Below are positions 61,101-64,000 of a stretch of 64,000 nt of DNA, piece by piece. Position 1 is the first letter of the stretch. Every line of letters starts with the position of its first letter. The translations under genes and the position numbers were made by a program. The stretch covers positions 682,001 to 746,000 of the forward strand of contig NOWV01000010.1 of NCBI GenBank assembly GCA_003344405.1, in the 5' to 3' direction. The stretch is from Trichoplax sp. H2. Taxonomy: Eukaryota; Placozoa; Uniplacotomia; Trichoplacea. The notes under the pieces are model-generated. The model was not told the origin of the DNA and searched no databases. It saw only the letters and a program-made list of their open reading frames with translations.

Positions 61101-63960
61101 AATTAAGTGTCATCGCAAAAAAAACGTGTATCTCACAATCATTTGTTGATCAGAATTATATCCGAAGTGGAAGCGTGAAATTTGCTTTACCTGCATTGTC
61201 CGCTGCTATAATTACATTGTAGCGAATGAGAACCAAAAGGCGAACAATTGCATAACTAGAAATTATAACATGTCATAAAATGATTTAAACAATACAACAA
61301 AACTTTATTAAGACATTAATTGACCATTTACATCGATAATTGTAATTGTACATTAAATTAGTTATTCCAGTCTATTTATGTTACAAATTGATTTAGATAC
61401 GTGTTAACTAAGTAAGCTAATCTTTTGTTAGTGTTCTGGATAACATGTATCATGTCCTTAGACTTTCAAACTATTTTAATCATTTTGACTGCACTTGTTA
61501 TATCAAGTTGTTTATCCTTAATAACTTGAAAGCGATTATGCCAAGATTTAACAGGTTTTAATGTAGTACCACCATAACTACAATTATATGCTTTGCTCGG
61601 CTTGCCCTCCCAGTGTCTCTATTAGCGCAAGGATGCTACAATTATTTTTTAATTCTGTTCAACTTTAAAACTATTAAGTGTCAAAATTGGAGTAGATACA
61701 GTCCTTGTAGTTGTAGCCCTTACTCGAAAAATAAGTTTCACCGTAGGTTTGCATAAGCAACTATGTATATCAAACAGGTACTAACGCAAATAGATACGTA
61801 TAGTTAGCATTTCGCTCTTAATACAGCCGAGATTGTCAGCTTTAGGCTCGCACATTTACGTGCAGTTACTGATATGTAATCAATAGTTTTTAGCAGAAGT
61901 GTAAAATCAAATATTTAGGGCGTTTTCCATACTCCGAGAAAGATCTCGTATGAGTCAGCTAGTTACGGCCCATAATTTAAAAACTCATTTAAAATTTACG
62001 TAAACATCAAATGAAAGAATGGCATGTAAACCAGACTATCACTTTGGTATTGATTACCTGGCAACCTTCCAATGGATCGTAGCCGTAGGCTTGTGGAGCA
62101 CAAGTATCACAATACTTTCCTTCAACATGTGGTGGACAGTCACAGTTTCCAGTCGAAGCGTCGCATGCACCTCCGGTTTTTGAGCAATTACAAGGCGCAC
62201 AACCATCTTTTGTAAAGTTCCAGTAGCCTCTAGCGCATCTACATATAAAGCGGATTCAATTTAATATTGTATTACAATGATTGATGGATAACATGCCTAA
62301 AAGGAAAGCTTATACACAATACTGATCAATGTTAGTCATAATATCATAAATTAAAGAAAATATGTTACCTGCTGCAATCCCGTCCTCCGATGCCAGGCTT
62401 ACATGGACATTGACCAGAACTGGTATCGCAACTTGATAAAGGGCTAACCGAGCCCACTGGATGACAATCGCAACTTTTGCAACTTGAGTTACTTTCTAGT
62501 CCATAATAGCCAACCTATATAAAATTAAATCCTTTACTTAATAAGATATTACAGGAAACAGGTTATAGAGAAAAAAAATTGAGCCTATGGAAGATTCTAA
62601 TAACAGTTCTATGATGTGTTTACAAATAAGTATTGAACACCTATGGTGCTTCTTAATACGGTATAAAAATATAGATGCATTAAATGTATAGACAAGAACT
62701 ACAATATAGTTGTAATGATATTTATAAGTCTTTTTGCCTATAAAGTCCGATATCTATTACAAAATAAAAGTGTAGCTCAAATCGATCATTAAGCTAGGAA
62801 TAAAACTGACTACAGGGTGATTTTCATGATAATGAAACCAAAGCCTTTCATAGATACCTACATACATATTCGACGCCTACTGCATATTTTAATGACGGCG
62901 CCCCAGTTGCTACATCATTAAAGTACAGGAACGCCAGCTACAGGATAATTTTAAAGAATAATAATAACTGTAAACTTTATGCTTACGTACTCGACACTTA
63001 TCGCACGTTCGTCCAATAACAAATGGCTTACAAGGACATTCTCCGTTATTTTTGTCACATGCTTGGCTTCTGGATCCGAACTGATTACATCCACATGCTT
63101 ATGTAATATAAATTGCAATTTATTTAGACTATATGTGATTAACTGGTAATGATTGAAATCGTTACAGCAAATAGCCGAAACTCATCGTCAAATAAAATTG
63201 AAAATTTCAATTAAATTATAAAGCCATTTAAAATCATGAAAAATAAATGATAAAAAAGTCAATTTTGTAGAATGAGTTTCAAGGAGCTTCCATAACATGT
63301 GCTTACCTCTGCAGTTTTTTAAAGTGACTGCATCACCATAATAATCATCAGCACATACTTGACATTGATCTCCTGTTGTATTGCCTTGGCATTTTAAGCA
63401 AACACCAGTTGTTGTATTACAATTTCCTTGTAGCGAAAGGTTGATATTACCACTACAATTACAAGGTCGGCAAGTTTGATTAATTTCTTTAGGATTGCCA
63501 TAGTAGCCATCAGAACAACTCTGACAAGTTTGTCCAGTATAACCAGTTGAACAGTTAGTACAAAGTAAATTAACGCCATCAGCTAGTAATTGACATGTTG
63601 GACTAAAGTTATTGCTGGCCACAGATAAAGGACACGCACATTGTTTACAATCATTAGGCGTTCCATACGTAGCATTGCCATAATAACCTTATAAATGATC
63701 ATTTAATTAAAAAACACTTTGAATTAAGATAATAAGATTATTACCTTTAATCAAGTCGCTTACCTAACTGGCATTGTCCACAGTCACTACCTTGGGTGTT
63801 ATGTTGACAGTTATAACAGATACCAGTAATATCGTCGCAGGAATCAGTATGATTGTTACATTTGCATGGTATACATTTGCCATTTAATTGACCATTTTCG
63901 CGACGATATCCAGTTGTACATCTCTATTGAAGACAAGTAATATGATATAAAACGAAAGCG
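48428..63960 (-). CDS. Laminin alpha chain, 3' part of gene (runs off the window end)
   Basis: Minus-strand gene of many short exons. Order along the protein: laminin EGF-like (LE) repeats (63900-60650), one laminin IV/L4 domain (about 60545-59600), further LE repeats (59640-56535), an alpha-type coiled coil (56370-52543) starting with CGNQC, then laminin G modules (52180-48428). Confident 3' exons: 52543-52697, 52034-52180, 51548-51826, 50922-51052, 50561-50744, 50121-50434, 49769-49883, 49276-49416, 49039-49178, 48622-48813, 48428-48503. LG modules identify an alpha chain. Two L4-LE blocks (the first L4 lies beyond the window, inferred from the post-L4 [10 protein letters not shown] start near 63920) point to the alpha-1/2 layout. 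Family role: alpha subunit of the trimeric basement-membrane laminin. The junction between the exons around 54217 and 54097 and the exon around 54540 are uncertain. Confidence 0.93.
52543..56370 (-). other. Laminin alpha coiled-coil region (domains II/I)
   Basis: Exons at 52543-52697, 53013-53183, 53322-53447, 53611-53707, 53833-53950, 54025-54097 and further ones up to 56370 encode heptad-rich sequence with many Asn, Gln and Leu residues and frequent NxT/NxS sites. The N-terminal end has CGNQC, the usual place of inter-chain disulfides in laminin trimers. Confidence 0.85.
56535..59640 (-). other. LE repeat array C-terminal to the L4 domain
   Basis: Cysteine ladders typical of laminin EGF-like repeats: [15 protein letters not shown] (near 57500), [15 protein letters not shown] (near 57950), [15 protein letters not shown] (near 56650), an array at 58170-58400 and [13 protein letters not shown] directly after the L4 domain (near 59560). 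Confidence 0.88.
58744..58763. repeat. 20-bp perfect palindrome in laminin intron
   Basis: GCACACTGAGCTCAGTGTGC reads the same on both strands. No known element assigned. Confidence 0.9.
59600..60545 (-). other. Laminin IV type A (L4) domain
   Basis: Follows the LE repeats and starts near [19 protein letters not shown]. It includes [42 protein letters not shown] and [17 protein letters not shown]. It is interrupted by several introns, one of which carries a 15-bp inverted repeat. The L4 domain sits, as usual, inside an LE repeat. Confidence 0.88.
60048..60086. repeat. 15-bp perfect inverted repeat in laminin intron
   Basis: AATCAATTTGTCGAA at 60048-60062 pairs with TTCGACAAATTGATT at 60072-60086 across a 9-base loop, inside the intron between two L4 exons. 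Confidence 0.9.
60650..63922 (-). other. LE repeat array N-terminal to the L4 domain
   Basis: At least eight laminin EGF-like repeats, for example [13 protein letters not shown] (near 61050), [12 protein letters not shown] (near 62400), [15 protein letters not shown] (near 63020), [19 protein letters not shown] (near 63520) and [17 protein letters not shown] (near 63800). A long intron (about 61262-62058) with no coding signal splits the array. Confidence 0.88.
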
Positions 63961-64000
63961 ATAGTACAATTGTATCTAATTTTATATTATAATAATCATG

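Noticed and set aside
1-64000. tRNA, rRNA, transposase, reverse transcriptase or viral genes
   Set aside because: I looked for B-box-like GGTTCGAATCC words, catalytic motifs and long terminal repeats and found none convincing; absence by eye is not proof.

Overview
The window is eukaryotic and animal. It is AT-rich, with spliced genes of many small exons, mostly short introns (about 80-900 bp) and GT-AG splice sites. The gene set is metazoan: a laminin alpha chain, syntenin, DEK, a STAR/KH RNA-binding protein, a NIPAL-type transporter, a ciliary protein and a synaptonemal-complex protein. Compact genes (ten in 64 kb), about one third GC and the pairing of basement-membrane genes with a simple gene complement make a placozoan (Trichoplax/Hoilungia type) my best inference. 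No species marker is present, so this is not proven. I built every gene model by hand from splice sites and reading-frame phase. For all genes except laminin the listed exons sum to an exact multiple of three.

Layout, left to right: a TMEM177-like membrane protein with an M48 metallopeptidase signature (+, 17-1248); a duplicated stretch either side of an assembly gap (1901-2934); a KHDRBS/Sam68-like STAR protein (+, 2946-7990); DEK (-, 10558-14787); syntenin (-, 16303-18938); a NIPAL2/3-like transporter (+, 22639-27977); a duplicated stretch broken by two gaps (28695-31311) that carries two copies of the first exon of the next gene; a SYCP2-like meiotic axis protein (+, 31172-37940); a small secreted cysteine-containing protein (-, 38273-40273); cyclophilin E/PPIE (+, 41704-44398); CFAP95 (-, 45322-46797); and the 3' part of a laminin alpha gene (-, 48428 to beyond the window end).

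The genes do not form an operon or one pathway. They cover nuclear RNA and chromatin work (STAR, DEK, PPIE), membrane scaffolding and transport (syntenin, NIPAL), mitochondria (TMEM177-like), meiosis (SYCP2), cilia (CFAP95) and extracellular matrix (laminin). The most interesting points are: (1) a TMEM177 relative that keeps a complete M48 zinc-protease motif pair; (2) a readable SYCP2 homologue of about 887 residues with both the N-terminal conserved domains and a C-terminal coiled coil; (3) a laminin alpha that appears to stop after three LG modules; (4) dense clusters of the short palindromic word GTACAGTAC/GTACTGTAC that repeatedly lie just upstream of gene starts; (5) a small secreted protein family of unknown function.
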